64,000 bases of DNA from Mobilicoccus caccae (lineage in GTDB: Bacteria > Actinomycetota > Actinomycetes > Actinomycetales > Dermatophilaceae). Every line of letters starts with the position of its first letter. Positions within the stretch are counted from its first letter, which is position 1. Positions 1-17,934 of the stretch are shown one piece after another. The stretch is taken from contig NZ_BSUO01000001.1 of the NCBI RefSeq assembly GCF_030161635.1, positions 2,585,199-2,649,198 of the forward strand, given 5' to 3'. A program made the position numbers and the translations under genes. A model generated the notes under the pieces. It was not told the origin of the DNA. It did not search any database and was given only the letters and a program-made list of their open reading frames with translations.

Positions 1-1640
<1,640 letters not shown>

Positions 1641-1711
1641 TAGCTCTCAGCTCTCTCGTCGTGGGGATTGTCGGGTCTGAAGCGCGGGTCGCGCCCTCAT
1701 CGGGCCCCGTC

Positions 1712-1732
1712 CCGGCCGGGATCACCGGCCGG
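1712..1732 (-). other. Hairpin in rpsG-fusA spacer
   Basis: Two copies of the self-complementary octamer CCGGCCGG flank a 5-base loop, giving an 8-bp stem in the leader of fusA about 70 bases before its start. It could be an RNA processing site, a weak attenuator or chance in GC-rich DNA. Confidence 0.3.
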
Positions 1733-1751
1733 AACGGAGGAGATGGAGTGA

Positions 1752-2222
1752 TTACCAGCGGTAGTGCGCGAACGCACGGTTGGACTCGGCCATCTTGTGC
1801 GTGTCCTCGCGGCGCTTGACTGCGGCGCCCAGACCGTTGCTGGCGTCGAGGATCTCGTTCATGAGGCGCTCGGTCATCGTCTTCTCGCGACGCTGACGGG
1901 AGTAGCCGACGAGCCAGCGCAGCGCCAGCGTCGTCGAGCGGCCCGCGCGGACCTCGACCGGGACCTGGTAGGTCGCGCCACCGACACGGCGGCTACGGAC
2001 CTCGAGGGCTGGCTTGACGTTGTCGAGCGCACGCTTGAGCGTGACGACCGGGTCGGTACCGGTCTTCGCACGGCAGCCTTCGAGGGCGCCGTAGACGATG
2101 CGCTCGGCGGTCGTCTTCTTGCCGTCGAGGAGGATCTTGTTGACGAGCTGCGTCACCAGCGGCGACCCGTAGACCGGGTCGACGACGAGCGGGCGCTTCG
2201 GAGCGGGGCCCTTACGAGGCAT
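1752..2222 (-). CDS. rpsG: 30S ribosomal protein S7
   Basis: Primary 16S rRNA-binding protein that nucleates the head of the small subunit. It has 156 residues, beginning [20 protein letters not shown] and ending FAHYRW, the usual bacterial length. The ATG overlaps the rpsL stop by one base (TAATG), and the purine-rich end of rpsL (AAGGAGAAGAAG) provides the Shine-Dalgarno sequence, so the two are translationally coupled. In E. coli S7 represses its own operon; no obvious S7 target is recognised here. Confidence 0.97.
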   Translation of the reverse strand: MPRKGPAPKRPLVVDPVYGSPLVTQLVNKILLDGKKTTAERIVYGALEGCRAKTGTDPVVTLKRALDNVKPALEVRSRRVGGATYQVPVEVRAGRSTTLALRWLVGYSRQRREKTMTERLMNEILDASNGLGAAVKRREDTHKMAESNRAFAHYRW

Positions 2223-2596
2223 TACTTCTTCTCCTTCTTCGCGCCGTAACGGGACCGCGCCTGCTGGCGGTTCTTCACGCCCTGCGTGTCGAGCGAACCG
2301 CGGATGATCTTGTAGCGGACGCCGGGGAGGTCCTTCACACGGCCACCCCGCACGAGCACGATCGAGTGCTCCTGCAGGTTGTGTCCCACACCGGGGATGT
2401 AGGCGGTGACCTCGACCTGGCTGGTCAGCTTGACGCGCGCGACCTTGCGCAGCGCGGAGTTCGGCTTCTTGGGCGTCGTCGTGTAGACGCGGGTGCACAC
2501 GCCGCGGCGCTGAGGGCTGCCCTTCAGCGCGGGCGTCTTGGCCTTGGTGGCCTTGTCGCTGCGTCCCTTACGGACCAGCTGGTTGATCGTGGGCAC
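2222..2596 (-). CDS. rpsL: 30S ribosomal protein S12
   Basis: Decoding-centre protein of the 30S subunit, 124 residues, the normal actinobacterial length. The GTG at 2596 gives [19 protein letters not shown], the conserved N-terminus. Lys43 (in [10 protein letters not shown]) and Lys88 (in GGRVKDLPG), the two classic streptomycin-resistance positions, are both wild-type lysine. It is the first gene of the str operon. Unlike in many bacteria, rpoBC is not directly upstream; an unrelated plus-strand pair lies between. Confidence 0.97.
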   Translation of the reverse strand: MPTINQLVRKGRSDKATKAKTPALKGSPQRRGVCTRVYTTTPKKPNSALRKVARVKLTSQVEVTAYIPGVGHNLQEHSIVLVRGGRVKDLPGVRYKIIRGSLDTQGVKNRQQARSRYGAKKEKK

Positions 2597-2889
2597 GTAA
2601 TCTCCGTACGTCGTCGATGTGATCAGGCCGTGCCGACGAACGACACAGGCCTCCTTGGTGTGGCACGGACCGTCAGGCCCGCGGCTCTCTCCCTGCACTT
2701 TCCGTCGAACCCCGGAGGGGGACCGACGGACTGCCCGGCGAGAGGACATCCCTGGATGTAGGACCGGTCGAGGCGGCCGACCACGGGAAACCCGGTGAGA
2801 ACTCACGATCTCCGAGCTGCGGCCGATGAGTACCGCGCGGGCACTGCAACCGTCGACTGGGCACAACAATCCCCAGGACATGCCCGTCC

Positions 2890-2918
2890 AGCGTACCGGT
2901 CAGCGACAACGCGACCAA
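2890..2918 (-). promoter_or_regulatory. Candidate str-operon promoter
   Basis: On the minus strand TTGGTC (2913-2918) and TACGCT (2890-2895) are 17 bases apart, fitting a sigma-70-type -35/-10 pair. This leaves a leader of about 290 bases before rpsL. The rest of the 2597-3108 gap holds no convincing gene on either strand. The same TTGG-C -35 type occurs before rpoB and rplJ. Confidence 0.4.
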
Positions 2919-3108
2919 ATCACGGCTTGTCGGGCGCCTCGCGCAGTCGCGTGTCGAACCACCTGGGATCCATGCCGATCCGCCCCCGGCGAGCCGTGCA
3001 TCCCCTGCACCACGCGCACGACGACGGTCGTTCACCTCCGCGTGGACCGCGGTCTACGCTACGGCCACCCGCTCGCTGCCCCGACGGCGTTGACCCACAG
3101 GAGGATTC

Positions 3109-3810
3109 GTGCGCGTGCCCCGCCGACCTCGATCACGGCCAGGAATCCTCGCACTCACACTGATGCTCCCCGGCGCCGCCCTCCTCGGCGTCGCCGTCGG
3201 CAAGGCGCGGTTCGACGTCGAGGTCGCCACCATGACGACCGAGGCCACGACCCATCTCGGTGTCGGCCCACACGTCGGATTCGCCTCGGCCCTGGGGCTG
3301 TTCGCCTGGGCCGCGGCCTCCGGAGCCGCGCTGCTCGGCGCTTCGCTGCTGACCCGCTCGGGACGACCCCGTGAGGTCGGACTCCTCCGCGCCGTCGCCG
3401 CCCTGACGCTGTTCCTGCTGCTCGACGACGCCTTCACCGTGCACGAGGCCGTTCTCCCGGCGATCGGGATCCCCGAGATCCTCACCTACACCGTGCTCGT
3501 CGGCGTCACCGCGGCCATCCTCCTTCGCCACGTCCGCGAGATCCTCGCCGGCCCGTGGACGCTGCTGCTCGCTGCGCTGATCCTCCTCGGCGGCTCGGTC
3601 GTCTGGGACGTCGTCACCCAGCACCTCGACGGGGTCGGGTTGGGCTACAACATCGAGGTGTTCGTCGAGGACGGCCTCAAGCTGTTCGGCATCGCGTTCT
3701 GGACCGCGTGGGTCGGGGCTCAGGCCCATGACGCGGTCCGCGCCCGGTTCGACGCCGCCGGAGCCACACCCGGTTCCCCGCATCTCCCCAGTTCGGCCCC
3801 AGGAAACTGA
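3109..3810 (+). CDS. Unknown multi-pass membrane protein
   Basis: A 233-residue protein with about six predicted membrane helices (roughly 12-31, 56-80, 93-107, 125-140, 150-170, 190-205). The GTG start has a strong ribosome site (CAGGAGG, 3098-3104). Charged residues sit at or in helices: LLLDDAFTVHE (Asp106, Asp107, His112, Glu113) and VEDGLKLFG (Glu187, Asp188, Lys191). Such paired acid and histidine residues near the membrane suggest metal binding or an enzymatic site, but this is inference. I do not recognise the family by name. It is followed 14 bases later by a lipoprotein esterase in the same direction, so the two may be cotranscribed. Confidence 0.8.
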   Translation: MRVPRRPRSRPGILALTLMLPGAALLGVAVGKARFDVEVATMTTEATTHLGVGPHVGFASALGLFAWAAASGAALLGASLLTRSGRPREVGLLRAVAALTLFLLLDDAFTVHEAVLPAIGIPEILTYTVLVGVTAAILLRHVREILAGPWTLLLAALILLGGSVVWDVVTQHLDGVGLGYNIEVFVEDGLKLFGIAFWTAWVGAQAHDAVRARFDAAGATPGSPHLPSSAPGN

Positions 3811-3824
3811 CGACACTGGAGTCC

Positions 3825-4855
3825 ATGCGAGCCACCACGCCCATCACCGCGACGCTCGCCGCCGCGACCCTGTGCTTCGTGACCGCCTGTGCGGGGGCTC
3901 CGCCCTCCGGGTCGAGCACGGCCGCCGCCCCGGTCTCACCCTCCGCTGCCGCGGAGGACGAGCCGGGCACACCGGGTCCGGCGCCCTCCGCTTCCAGCAC
4001 CCCGGCAACCAGCCCGGGCACCCCCGACCCGACGACCACCGCCCCCACCCGCGAGATGCCCCCGCTGACCGCCACGGCCTACGGCGGCTACACGGAGTAC
4101 ACGGTCCACGGCCCGGTGAGCGGACACACCGGCAAGGTGATCGTGTGGTTCCCGCCGACGTATGAGACGGACACGACCCCGACGCCGGTCCTGACGGCCT
4201 TCCACGGCTTCCGCCCCTCCCCCTCGGGTACTTCTCGGTCTACGAGCTCGACTCCCTGATCGAGAAGCAGGTCGACGCCGGCGCCATGCGCGCTCCCGTG
4301 GTCGTGCTGCCCGACTGGGGCACGGACAAGAAGATCGACACCGAGTGCGTCGACGGGCCGAACCTGAAGATGGAGCAGTGGCTCACGGTCGACGTCCCCG
4401 CCTGGGTGCGCGCGAACCTGCACGTGTCACAGGATCGAAAGTCGTGGGCGACCATCGGAGCCAGCGCCGGCGGCTGGTGCGCCCTCATGGCCACGATGAT
4501 GCACTCCGACACCTACTCGGCCGCGATCTCCCTGGGCGGCTACGCCCGGCCGGTGCTCGACCCGCCCTACATCCCCTTCACGCCCGACTCCCCCGAGGGA
4601 CGCCGGTACGACCTGGTCGCGCTGGCGAAGAAGACGCCGCCCCCGGTGTCGGTCTGGACGCTGACGTCGCGTCCCGACGCCATGTCGTTCCAGAGCACTT
4701 CGGCTCTGACGGCCGCCGCCCGCAAGCCCTTCTCGGTGACCCCGACCGTGCTCGAGTCGGGCCGGCACGCACCGTCGGTCTGGGCGCCCTACTTCGTCGA
4801 CGCGCTCGAATGGCTGCCGAAACACGCGAACGGATTCGCCGCGACACCACGCTGA
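3825..4855 (+). CDS. Lipoprotein esterase, alpha/beta hydrolase (frameshifted)
   Basis: Putative secreted esterase of the esterase-D/antigen-85-like fold. The N-terminus is a lipoprotein signal with lipobox FVTAC, then a low-complexity Ala/Pro/Ser/Thr linker of about 60 residues, then the hydrolase domain. The nucleophile elbow is GASAGGW, an acid candidate lies in TSRPDAMS, and the likely catalytic His is in SGRHAPS. The reading frame breaks in the C-rich stretch 4213-4230 (after VLTAFHGF): the upstream part reads from 3825 and the rest continues one base out of phase. Restoring one base gives 343 residues. The substrate is unknown; acyl ester hydrolysis at the cell surface is inferred from the fold only. 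Confidence 0.75.
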
Positions 4856-4906
4856 TGTCGTCGCGTCATCGCGTCATCGCGACGCTGGACCACCCCGATC
4901 ACGGAA

Positions 4907-4951
4907 CGAGGCCGGGCCGGTCACGCGCGATGCGTGACCGGCCCGGCCTCG
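4907..4951. terminator. Bidirectional terminator, rpoC/esterase
   Basis: Perfect 20-bp stem (4907-4926 with 4932-4951) and a 5-base loop, between the convergent ends of the esterase (4855) and rpoC (4971). There is little U-tract, as is common in actinobacterial terminators. Confidence 0.85.
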
Positions 4952-4970
4952 TGGTGAGCCCTGTGCGGGA

Positions 4971-8881
<3,911 letters not shown>

Positions 8882-8958
8882 TCACAAATCAGTCAGCACG
8901 TTCGGTGGTGTCGGCGGGTCGCCCGCGGCGCCGCAGCGCGGCGGACGACCTGACGCAC

Positions 8959-12444
<3,486 letters not shown>

Positions 12445-12613
12445 GGAGGGTCCTTCCTTAAGGCCTTGTGAGCGGCAAGTCGTCACTGCCTGCACCGACC
12501 CGGGGCCGAGGACACGGATCCTCCCTGGTCAGGAGGGGTGTCGTTCGACTGTTGCCGTCGTCGCTGACTCGGACTCGGCATGCGGGTTGGGAACATGGGC
12601 AGCGCAAAGGCAT

Positions 12614-12643
12614 AGCCTACCTGCCCGCGCCAAGCCTGTCCAA
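12614..12643 (-). promoter_or_regulatory. Candidate rpoBC promoter
   Basis: Minus-strand TTGGAC (12638-12643) and TAGGCT (12614-12619) are separated by 18 bases, giving a leader of about 160 bases before the TTG start of rpoB. The rest of the 12445-12866 gap contains no credible gene. A separate promoter makes sense because the amidohydrolase separates rpoB from rplJL. Confidence 0.5.
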
Positions 12644-12790
12644 CCGGGCGGCACGACTCGCCTGCCGGGTCGACCGGCATCCCGTGACGACGTCACGAGG
12701 CGGGACCTCGGGTGGGCGGTCGGACGTACCGGCCGTGGAACTCGTGGACCTGCGGGAGGTACCCCGCCGATCCGACGCTCCTGCAAGCAT

Positions 12791-12812
12791 GACCCGCGGG
12801 CGCAGGCGGGTC
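12791..12812 (-). terminator. Weak terminator after amidohydrolase
   Basis: GACCCGC (12791-12797) pairs with GCGGGTC (12806-12812) around an 8-base loop, about 55 bases past the amidohydrolase stop. The stem is short. Confidence 0.35.
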
Positions 12813-12866
12813 AAGCAACAGGCATGGATCGAGCACGTGACCCGGGCGCGTCCCGCGCGTGACGCC

Positions 12867-14456
12867 TCAGCGACTGAAGGCGAGCTCGCCGCGCAGGTAC
12901 GTGCGCATCACCCGGGTCTGATCGATCGTCGACTCCTCGATCGTGAACACGTCGCGGTCGAGGACGACGAAGTTGCCCTCGTACCCCGGCGCCACGAGAC
13001 CGACGCCGCGGTTGCCGGTGATGCGCGCGGCGCGTCCGGTGTAGAGCTCGAGCGCCTGACCGACGGAGATCGCCTCGGCCTGGTTGATGTCGGCACCGTT
13101 GTAGGCGCGCCTGCACACCGCCGCCATCACGGAGATGAACGGGTTGTCGCAGTCGGCCCACGCCGTCGCCGGGGAGTCCGACGCGATCGCCACGTCGGGC
13201 AGGTTCTCGTACATCGTCCGCAGCGGGTAGGCGATCGCGAACTGCTCCTCGCCCAGGCTCGTCTCGTAGGAGTCGTACTCGGCGTAGAAGAACACCGAGT
13301 GGCTGATGACGCCGAAGCGCATCCGGGCCTCGATGACGCGCGCATCATGTCGCGGGTGAACAGGGTCGAGGGGTCGAACCGGATCGAGGGGCGGTCCTCG
13401 AGCCACGGCTCCTCGTCGGCGAAGAGGTCGATCAGGTGGTTGATCCCGCGGTCGCCCATGACGTGCACGGCCATCTGCACGCCGTTCTCCCGCGCCCAGT
13501 CCGCGGCGCTGCGCAACTCCCCGTCGGTGATCGTGATGATCCCGTGGTCCTCGGAGCCGGGGTAGGCGCATTCGACCCAGGCGGTGCGGTTGCTGAAGGC
13601 CCCGTCCAGGAACACCTTGACTCCCCCCCACGCGGGCCTGGCCGGTGCGGTCGGCGTCGGTGAGGGCGGGCAGCGCGTCGTGGCCCCAGACGAGGAAGAC
13701 CGAGGACTGCGGCCGGTATCCCTGGTCGACGGCCGCGCGGGTCACGGCCAACGGCTCGTCCACGAAGTTGCCGTAGAGGTCGTCGACGGCCACCAGACCG
13801 AACTCGAGGAAGTGCTCGCTCAGGCCTGCCAGGCGGCGGGCGATCTCGGCGGAGTCGGGTGCCGGCTTGACGCGGTAGACGAGGTCGACCGCGGAGGTCT
13901 CCTCGAGGACCCCGGTGGGTTCACCGCTCGCGTCACGGACGATGCGTCCTCCGGCGGGGTCCGGGGTGTCCCTGGTGATCCCCGCCAGGTCGAGCGCGAA
14001 CGTGTTGCACACGGCCGTGTGACCGTCGGCGCGTCGGGCGAAGACGGGTTGCTCGGTGGACACGCGGTCCAGCGCATGGCGGTCGGGGGCACCGTCGGGG
14101 TACTTCGCCTCGTTGTAGCCGAAGCCCATCACCCACGCCTGCGGGCCGGCTCCCAGATCCGGATGGCGCCGCAGCGCGTCGAGCATGGACTCCAGCGAGG
14201 TCACCTCGGGCTGCAGCAGGGTCATCGAGTCGGCGAGCGTCGCCATGAAGATGGGGTGGGTGTGCACGTCGAGCAGACCGGGCAGCACGGTCGCCCCGCC
14301 CAGATCGACCGCGTCGGTCGCCGTGACGTCCTCGGACTCCCCCGTCCAGGTGAACACGCCGTCCTCGATGGTGAAGGCGGAGACGAAGTCCTCCGGCCCG
14401 CTACCGGTGAAGACCTTCGCATTCGTGTAGGTGATCGCGTTCGCCGAACTGGTCAC
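12867..14456 (-). CDS. YtcJ-like amidohydrolase (two compensating frameshifts)
   Basis: Metal-dependent hydrolase of the amidohydrolase_3/YtcJ type; members hydrolyse amides or related bonds, and the substrate cannot be told. The GTG at 14456 gives MTSSANAITYTNAKVF. The metal motif DVHTHP lies near residue 66, and VKVFLDGAFSN supplies the usual central Lys. The frame runs from start to stop, but the stretch about 13340-13625 is read out of phase: a run of seven C (13623-13629) is one base too long, and about 290 bases later one base is missing at 13335-13345. The proper frame in between reads FLDGAFSNRTAWVECAYPG and onward. Corrected length is about 529 residues. It sits between rplL and rpoB, an unusual place. 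Confidence 0.85.
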   Translation of the reverse strand: MTSSANAITYTNAKVFTGSGPEDFVSAFTIEDGVFTWTGESEDVTATDAVDLGGATVLPGLLDVHTHPIFMATLADSMTLLQPEVTSLESMLDALRRHPDLGAGPQAWVMGFGYNEAKYPDGAPDRHALDRVSTEQPVFARRADGHTAVCNTFALDLAGITRDTPDPAGGRIVRDASGEPTGVLEETSAVDLVYRVKPAPDSAEIARRLAGLSEHFLEFGLVAVDDLYGNFVDEPLAVTRAAVDQGYRPQSSVFLVWGHDALPALTDADRTGQARVGGSQGVPGRGLQQPHRLGRMRLPRLRGPRDHHDHRRGVAQRRGLGAGERRADGRARHGRPRDQPPDRPLRRRGAVARGPPLDPVRPLDPVHPRHDARVIEARMRFGVISHSVFFYAEYDSYETSLGEEQFAIAYPLRTMYENLPDVAIASDSPATAWADCDNPFISVMAAVCRRAYNGADINQAEAISVGQALELYTGRAARITGNRGVGLVAPGYEGNFVVLDRDVFTIEESTIDQTRVMRTYLRGELAFSR

Positions 14457-14542
14457 GACAGTGCTCCCCTCGATCGGTGTTCATCATGCCGGGCGAGCGT
14501 GCTCCCCGGGCCGATTCGCCGAGGTCGGTTCGCGGAGCGGCC

Positions 14543-14806
14543 TCACCCCGAGGAGGACTGCGACCCCTCGCCGGTCTCACCCGTGGCACTGGGGCGCGTG
14601 AACGCGTTGAGGAAGGCCTGTTGGGTGGCGGTCATCGGTGCGAACCAGTCCCGCATCAGCGACGCCGGGGAGAACTGGTCCATCGCCCCCACCAGCTGTC
14701 GCTCCATCTCGGACATGACGGCCTGCTGCATCGGCTCGACGTCGGGCAGGCCGAAGAACGCCCGCATCTCCGCCGGTGTGCAGTCGATCTCCACGCTGAT
14801 CTTCAT
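14543..14806 (-). CDS. DUF6489 family small protein
   Basis: An 87-residue protein starting MKISVEIDCTPAEMRAFFGL. The start (KISVEIDCTP.E...F.GLPDVEP) is characteristic of the DUF6489 family, whose function is unknown. It has no signal peptide or membrane segment and ends in a Ser/Gly-rich tail. It precedes the amidohydrolase on the same strand by about 85 bases and lies after the rplJL terminator. Confidence 0.75.
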   Translation of the reverse strand: MKISVEIDCTPAEMRAFFGLPDVEPMQQAVMSEMERQLVGAMDQFSPASLMRDWFAPMTATQQAFLNAFTRPSATGETGEGSQSSSG

Positions 14807-14922
14807 GCCCCGCCCCTTCGTCGTCGGCTCTGCTCACCCCACACTACGGCCACGGCGGGCCGTGCGCGGGGAGGTCGAGCCGATGTCGACCGACCACGCA
14901 CACCTCCGGCGTCCGACGACAC

Positions 14923-14999
14923 GACCGCGCCCGGCCGACGACCGAAGTCGTCGACCGGGCGCGGTCGGAGTGCGGGCCGGCACGTCAGGGACGTGCCGG
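14923..14999 (-). terminator. Tandem terminator after rplL
   Basis: The first hairpin is 14977-14986 with 14990-14999 (10-bp perfect stem, 3-base loop), five bases past the rplL stop. The second is 14923-14942 with 14947-14966 (20-bp stem with one mismatch, CGAA loop). Together they should separate rplJL from the downstream genes and rpoBC. Confidence 0.8.
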
Positions 15000-15004
15000 G
15001 TGCG

Positions 15005-15397
15005 TCACTTGAGGGTGACGGTGGCGCCGGCGCCCTCCAGGGCAGCCTTGGCCTTCTCCGCGTCTTCCTTCTTCGCAGCCTCGAGGACGGGCTTGGGGGC
15101 GCCGTCGACGAGGTCCTTGGCCTCCTTGAGGCCCAGGCTCGTGAGCGCGCGGACCTCCTTGATGACCTGGATCTTCTTGTCGCCCGCGGCCTCGAGGATG
15201 ACGTCGAACTCGTCCTTCTCCTCCTCGGCGGCAGCCTCGCCGCCGCCGGCAGCAGCGCCGCCCGCAGCCGCGACCGCGACCGGAGCAGCAGCAGTGACCT
15301 CGAACTTGTCCTCGAACGCCTTGACGAACTCGGAGAGCTCGATCAGGGTCATCTCCTCGAAAACGCCGAGAAGCTCGTCGGTGCTCATCTTCGCCAT
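15005..15397 (-). CDS. rplL: 50S ribosomal protein L7/L12
   Basis: Stalk protein that recruits translation factors; 130 residues starting [20 protein letters not shown], with an AGGAAGG ribosome site. An N-terminal dimerisation domain, an Ala/Gly hinge (about residues 38-58) and a C-terminal factor-binding domain ([20 protein letters not shown]) are present. It follows rplJ by 79 bases, as usual. Several copies bind L10 on the ribosome. Confidence 0.98.
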   Translation of the reverse strand: MAKMSTDELLGVFEEMTLIELSEFVKAFEDKFEVTAAAPVAVAAAGGAAAGGGEAAAEEEKDEFDVILEAAGDKKIQVIKEVRALTSLGLKEAKDLVDGAPKPVLEAAKKEDAEKAKAALEGAGATVTLK

Positions 15398-15476
15398 GAT
15401 GGCTTCCTTCCTGATGGTGCCGTGAGTGGCAGAGTCGTAATCCCGTCGCGGCAGTCGCCACGACCGGAGCGGCCGA

Positions 15477-16058
15477 TCAGGCCTCGTCGCCACCCTCGGC
15501 GACGTCTTGCGTGGCCTCGGCGGGAGCCGCAGCGGCACCCCCGGTCTCCTCGACCTTCGCCCGGAGGGCGTCGATCACGCGCGCCGTCTGCGACAACGGA
15601 GCGGCGAACAGCGACACGGCCTGGTTGAGCTTGCCCTTCATGGCGCCGGCAGCCTTGGCCAGCAGGACCTCGCGGGATTCGAGGTCGGCAAGCTTGGTGA
15701 TCTCCTCCGCCGTCAGGGGCTTTCCGTCGAGGACGCCGCCCTTGATGACGAGGAGGGGGTTGGCCTTGGCGAAGTCACGCAGGACCTTGGCAGCCTCGAC
15801 CGGGTCACCGGTGATGAAGGCGATCGCCGAGGGACCGACGAGCTGGCCGTCGAAAGCCGTGACTCCGGCGTCCTTGGCAGCGAGCTCGGTCAGCGTGTTC
15901 TTCGCGACGGCGTAGCTGCCGTTCGGGCGCAGCTGCGAGCGGAGCTCGGACAACTGGGCCACGGACAGGCCGCGGTACTCCGTCAGCACGGCCGCACCGG
16001 ACCCACGGAACTTCTCCGAGAGTTCGGCGATGGCTGCCTGCTTCGCGGGCGTTGCCAT
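15477..16058 (-). CDS. rplJ: 50S ribosomal protein L10
   Basis: Base of the ribosomal stalk and anchor for L7/L12. It has 193 residues starting [20 protein letters not shown]; the C-terminal tail is Ala/Glu rich ([12 protein letters not shown]). The ATG at 16058 follows an AAGGAGG ribosome site. The upstream region has features of the L10 leader through which L10 (with L12) represses its own translation. Confidence 0.98.
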   Translation of the reverse strand: MATPAKQAAIAELSEKFRGSGAAVLTEYRGLSVAQLSELRSQLRPNGSYAVAKNTLTELAAKDAGVTAFDGQLVGPSAIAFITGDPVEAAKVLRDFAKANPLLVIKGGVLDGKPLTAEEITKLADLESREVLLAKAAGAMKGKLNQAVSLFAAPLSQTARVIDALRAKVEETGGAAAAPAEATQDVAEGGDEA

Positions 16059-16259
16059 GGGGCCTCCTTAAAGTGGTGCCGGCACCCGTGGCCCCCGAAA
16101 CGACGAAAGCTCCCGCGCACAGGGCAACGGGAGCGGATGGCCGAACACGTGAGCGCTCGGTGATCGTTCTCGGTGGCCTGCGCGGGTCGCCCCATCGTGT
16201 GGGAACCTTCGGTCGAATCCACGAGGAACTCGACAACCGGCGGTCATGGGTCGTCGAGC
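16059..16259 (-). promoter_or_regulatory. Putative L10 leader of rplJL
   Basis: About 200 bases between the candidate promoter and rplJ. Two hairpins are visible: GCTCCCG (16109-16115) with CGGGAGC (16128-16134), and the palindrome GGTGCCGGCACC (16075-16086) close to the ribosome site. Bacterial rplJ leaders bind L10 to shut down translation, so position and structure fit; a covariance-model match has not been tested. Confidence 0.5.
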
Positions 16260-16289
16260 AGTCTACGGGCCTCGGAACGCACAGACCAA
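16260..16289 (-). promoter_or_regulatory. Candidate rplJL promoter
   Basis: Minus-strand TTGGTC (16284-16289) and TAGACT (16260-16265) with an 18-base spacer, about 200 bases before rplJ. This is the same -35 type as the candidates before rpoB and rpsL. Confidence 0.5.
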
Positions 16290-16337
16290 ATCCGCGCGTT
16301 GACTCACGCTAGATGCCCGCGTAGGTCGAGTCGTTGA

Positions 16338-16810
16338 CGGTGGTGTGCGAGCAAGGCGGTCTGCACCCTGGCGGCGGCGTTCGCGCTCGTGGCGCTCCCC
16401 GCCGGCGTCGTGCTCGGCTCCTCCGTGCTGGGGGCGCCTGCGGCGTCGGCGATGCGGGCGATCCTCGCCCTCCTCGCCGTGTCCCTCTACTGGCTGTTGC
16501 TCGGGGCCGCCGCGGGCGCCCTGGGACGCCGCACGATGCCGGTGCTCGCGGCGGTGATCGCCTACATGTTCGTCGAGCAGCCCCTGGGTCTGGCTCTGGG
16601 CCTGTCCCCCGCGACCCTCTCCGTCCTGCCCTTCGGCGCCGGAACCGGCCTCCTGCACGGGCGGACCTACTCCGGTGCCACGACGCCATGCGACCGGCCT
16701 GCCTCGCCTACCTCATCCCCACGATCTCGGCCCCGGCCGCCGTGGCCCACCTCGTCCTGGCCACCGTCGTGCTCTGGTCGATCCGCCCTCAGCGACGAAG
16801 CGGAGGCTGA
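16338..16810 (+). pseudogene. Membrane protein remnant
   Basis: Plus-strand coding-like stretch with about four hydrophobic helices, for example AFALVALPAGVVLGSSVLG and ILALLAVSLYWLLLGAAAGA, then AYLIPTISAPAAVAHLVLA in a second frame after a break near 16675-16690. There is no convincing start codon or ribosome site; an in-frame stop lies at 16335. Layout and composition recall the C-terminal part of a small ABC-2-type permease. It sits alone, opposite in direction, between rplJ and rplA. It may be a decayed insert or a gene with several sequence errors. Confidence 0.45.
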
Positions 16811-16919
16811 CACGGGCCGCACGAATCCTCCTGCGGCCGCGGTCGCGGGACCACCTGGAGTTCCTGCGCCTGGAGGAGATCTCGGGGTCGGACGTCACCT
16901 GAGCGTCCTGTGCAGACAC

Positions 16920-16959
16920 GCCGACGGCGCCGTTCCTCTTCGGAAGCGGCGCCGTCGGC
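16920..16959 (-). terminator. Terminator after rplA
   Basis: A 13-bp perfect stem (16920-16932 with 16947-16959), extendable by a few pairs, with a 14-base loop, 34 bases past the rplA stop. It may also serve the plus-strand membrane remnant. Confidence 0.75.
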
Positions 16960-16993
16960 GTCTGGTGTGCGGGCTCGGGGCCCGCGTGCAGGC

Positions 16994-17707
16994 TCAGGCC
17001 TCGTCGGAGTCGGCCATGAGGTTGCGGGTGCGGTTCTGGTCGAGCGGGATGCCGGGGCCCATCGTGGTGGCCATGGTGGCCTTGCTGATGTAGCGGCCCT
17101 TGCTCGCCGACGGCTTGAGACGCAGGATCTCCTCCAGCGCGGCGCCGTAGTTCTCGACGAGCTGCTGCTCGGTGAACGAGGCCTTGCCGATGATGAAGTG
17201 CAGGTTGGAGTGCTTGTCGACGCGGAACTCGATCTTTCCGCCCTTGATGTCGCTGACGGCCTTGGCGACGTCCATCGTGACGGTGCCGGTCTTCGGGTTC
17301 GGCATGAGACCGCGGGGGCCGAGGACCTTACCGAGGCGACCGACCTTGCCCATGAGGTCGGGGGTGGCGACGACGGCGTCGAAGTCGAGCCACCCGCCCT
17401 GGACCTTCTCGAGCATGTCGTCGGAACCGACGTAGTCGGCGCCCGCGGCGGTGGCGGCCTCGGCGTTGGCGCCGGTGGCGAACACGAGGACGCGGGCGGT
17501 CTTGCCCGTGCCGTTGGGGAGGTTGACCGTGCCACGGACCATCTGGTCGGCCTTACGGGGGTCGACACCGAGACGGAACGCGACCTCGACGGTCGAGTCG
17601 TACTTGGTGGTGGCGGTCTCCTTGGCGAGACGCACGGCCTCCAGCGGCGAGTAGAGACGATCGCGGTCGATCTTCTCGGCGGAGGCGCGGTAAGACTTGC
17701 TGCGCAT
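16994..17707 (-). CDS. rplA: 50S ribosomal protein L1
   Basis: L1-stalk protein of the large subunit and, in many bacteria, translational repressor of the rplKA operon. The ATG at 17707 ([20 protein letters not shown]) has a CAGGAGC ribosome site; length is 237 residues, the usual size. The rRNA-binding signature [14 protein letters not shown] is present. It follows rplK by 227 bases, a rather long gap that contains a hairpin. Confidence 0.98.
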   Translation of the reverse strand: MRSKSYRASAEKIDRDRLYSPLEAVRLAKETATTKYDSTVEVAFRLGVDPRKADQMVRGTVNLPNGTGKTARVLVFATGANAEAATAAGADYVGSDDMLEKVQGGWLDFDAVVATPDLMGKVGRLGKVLGPRGLMPNPKTGTVTMDVAKAVSDIKGGKIEFRVDKHSNLHFIIGKASFTEQQLVENYGAALEEILRLKPSASKGRYISKATMATTMGPGIPLDQNRTRNLMADSDEA

Positions 17708-17880
17708 GAGGTGCTCCTGACGTGGTGCGGGTGAAGGGCGTCCGCCACGGACCTCGTCGAGGAGACGAAGGGGCGGAGCCGTCGGAGTCGTGGTGTATGA
17801 CGGACCGCGCAGGGCCCTACCACAAGGATCCATTCTGCCACACCCGCGACCGGCGCCCCAAAGCACTGCCGGGGACGCCG

Positions 17881-17912
17881 AAGCGCCCGCCACCGGTGGG
17901 GTGCGGGCGCTT
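17881..17912 (-). other. Hairpin between rplK and rplA
   Basis: AAGCGCCCGC (17881-17890) pairs perfectly with GCGGGCGCTT (17903-17912), 12-base loop, about 22 bases past the rplK stop. It looks like a terminator or attenuator inside what is normally a two-gene operon. Confidence 0.55.
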
Positions 17913-17934
17913 GCGGAGTGTCAGGGACGGGACC

